From: Teichococcus oryzae
GTDB taxonomy: Bacteria; Pseudomonadota; Alphaproteobacteria; Acetobacterales; Acetobacteraceae
Direction: 5' to 3'
NCBI RefSeq assembly: GCF_008386565.1
Contig: NZ_VUKA01000004.1
Span: 1-64,000 of the forward strand
DNA length: 64,000 bases
Made by a program: the position numbers and the translations under genes. Positions 63,543 through 64,000 of the stretch are shown one piece after another. Position 1 is the stretch's first letter. Every line of letters starts with the position of its first letter. The notes under the pieces were generated by a model. That model did no database searches. It was not told the origin of the DNA and was given only the letters and a program-made list of their open reading frames with translations.

Positions 63543-64000
63543 ATGCGTGATCCCGCCCCGACGTTCGCTTCCGGTTCCATGTTCCCCGCGCGGGTCAAGG
63601 CCGTTCTGGGACCCACCAACACCGGCAAGACGCATCTGGCGATCACCCGGATGCTGGCGCATGCCTCCGGCATCATCGGCTTCCCGCTGCGCCTGCTGGC
63701 GCGCGAGAACTATGACCGCATGGTGGCCGCCAAGGGGGCGCGATACGTCGCCCTCATCACGGGGGAGGAAAAGATCGTCCCGCCCGAGGCGAAGTGGTTC
63801 GCCTGCACGGTGGAGGCCATGCCGCTCGACCGCCGGGTCGAGTTCGTGGCGGTGGACGAGATCCAGCTTTGCGCCGATGCCGATCGGGGCCATGTCTTCA
63901 CGGACCGGCTGCTGAACGCCCGCGGGCTGGTGGAAACCATGTTTCTCGGCGCCGAGACCGTCCGTCCGCTGCTGCAGCGCCTCGTGCCGCAGGCGGAGGT
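63543..64000 (+). CDS. SUV3-like RNA/DNA helicase, 3' end outside window
   Basis: The first 152 residues are visible. Walker A GPTNTGKT is at 23-30 and the Walker B DEIQ at 105-108 (FVAVDEIQLCADADRGHVF). FPLRLLARENYDRMVAAKG lies between them, and MFLGAETVRPLLQRLVP follows. DEIQ rather than DEAD and the GPTNTGKT start are characteristic of the SUV3 family, mitochondrial RNA helicases with alphaproteobacterial relatives. The gene runs off the window. Confidence 0.85.
   Translation, partial: MRDPAPTFASGSMFPARVKAVLGPTNTGKTHLAITRMLAHASGIIGFPLRLLARENYDRMVAAKGARYVALITGEEKIVPPEAKWFACTVEAMPLDRRVEFVAVDEIQLCADADRGHVFTDRLLNARGLVETMFLGAETVRPLLQRLVPQAE

Overview
The window is about 64 kb of very GC-rich, gene-dense bacterial chromosome. 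Gene content points to an alphaproteobacterium, most likely a Roseomonas-like member of the Acetobacteraceae (inference). The pointers are a Mic60-like gene inside a hemC-hemD-hemY block, DUF6481, an SUV3-type helicase, TAXI-TRAP and YjbQ proteins, and pervasive ATGA/GTGA/TTGA stop-start overlaps. No rRNA, tRNA, CRISPR array, insertion sequence or phage gene was seen.

Layout. 0-7.5 kb: end of a Sel1/TPR-like protein, a TAXI solute-binding protein, several hypotheticals, an AtzG/AtzE-like amidase pair, a small membrane-protein pair and a YjbQ protein. 7.7-25.4 kb: the standout region, an aryl-polyene (xanthomonadin/flexirubin-like) pigment cluster. It holds a polysaccharide deacetylase, a GT2 glycosyltransferase and a PlsC acyltransferase. 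It continues with two methyltransferases, a MipA/OmpV outer-membrane protein and a CPA2 antiporter. The core follows: ACP, ApeG-like membrane protein, AMP-ligase, hotdog dehydratase, LpxL-like acyltransferase, LolA-like protein, MMPL exporter, KS, KS-CLF, second hotdog dehydratase, ketoreductase and a flavin halogenase-family enzyme. From ACP to ketoreductase nearly every junction is a stop-start overlap, which indicates one transcript. These genes would activate an aryl acid, extend it with an iterative type II KS:CLF/KR/DH system, attach it to a lipid/sugar head group and move it to the outer membrane.

25.4-35.4 kb: a lipoprotein alpha/beta hydrolase, a YqaA-like membrane protein, a BaiN-type flavoprotein, a TIGR02587/TIGR02588 pair, a GST, an intracellular PHA depolymerase, a dienelactone hydrolase and a GAF-PAS hybrid histidine kinase. 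35.4-43.2 kb: accessory catabolism, with a CoA-acylating semialdehyde dehydrogenase plus iron-type alcohol dehydrogenase divergent from a LysR regulator. Next comes a three-part nitrile hydratase/thiocyanate hydrolase-like operon divergent from class I and class III CoA-transferases. 43.3-48.2 kb: a DMT transporter, a chemoreceptor and a large cadherin-like Pro/Gly-repeat protein with a small downstream gene.

48.2-64 kb: mostly housekeeping. hemC-hemD-mic60-hemY lies divergent from tsaD-rlmJ-gpsA. Then come a diguanylate cyclase, ccmA-ccmB, aconitase with a clear terminator, a candidate 39-residue peptide gene, a metallophosphoesterase, an MFS permease and the start of an SUV3-like helicase that runs off the window.
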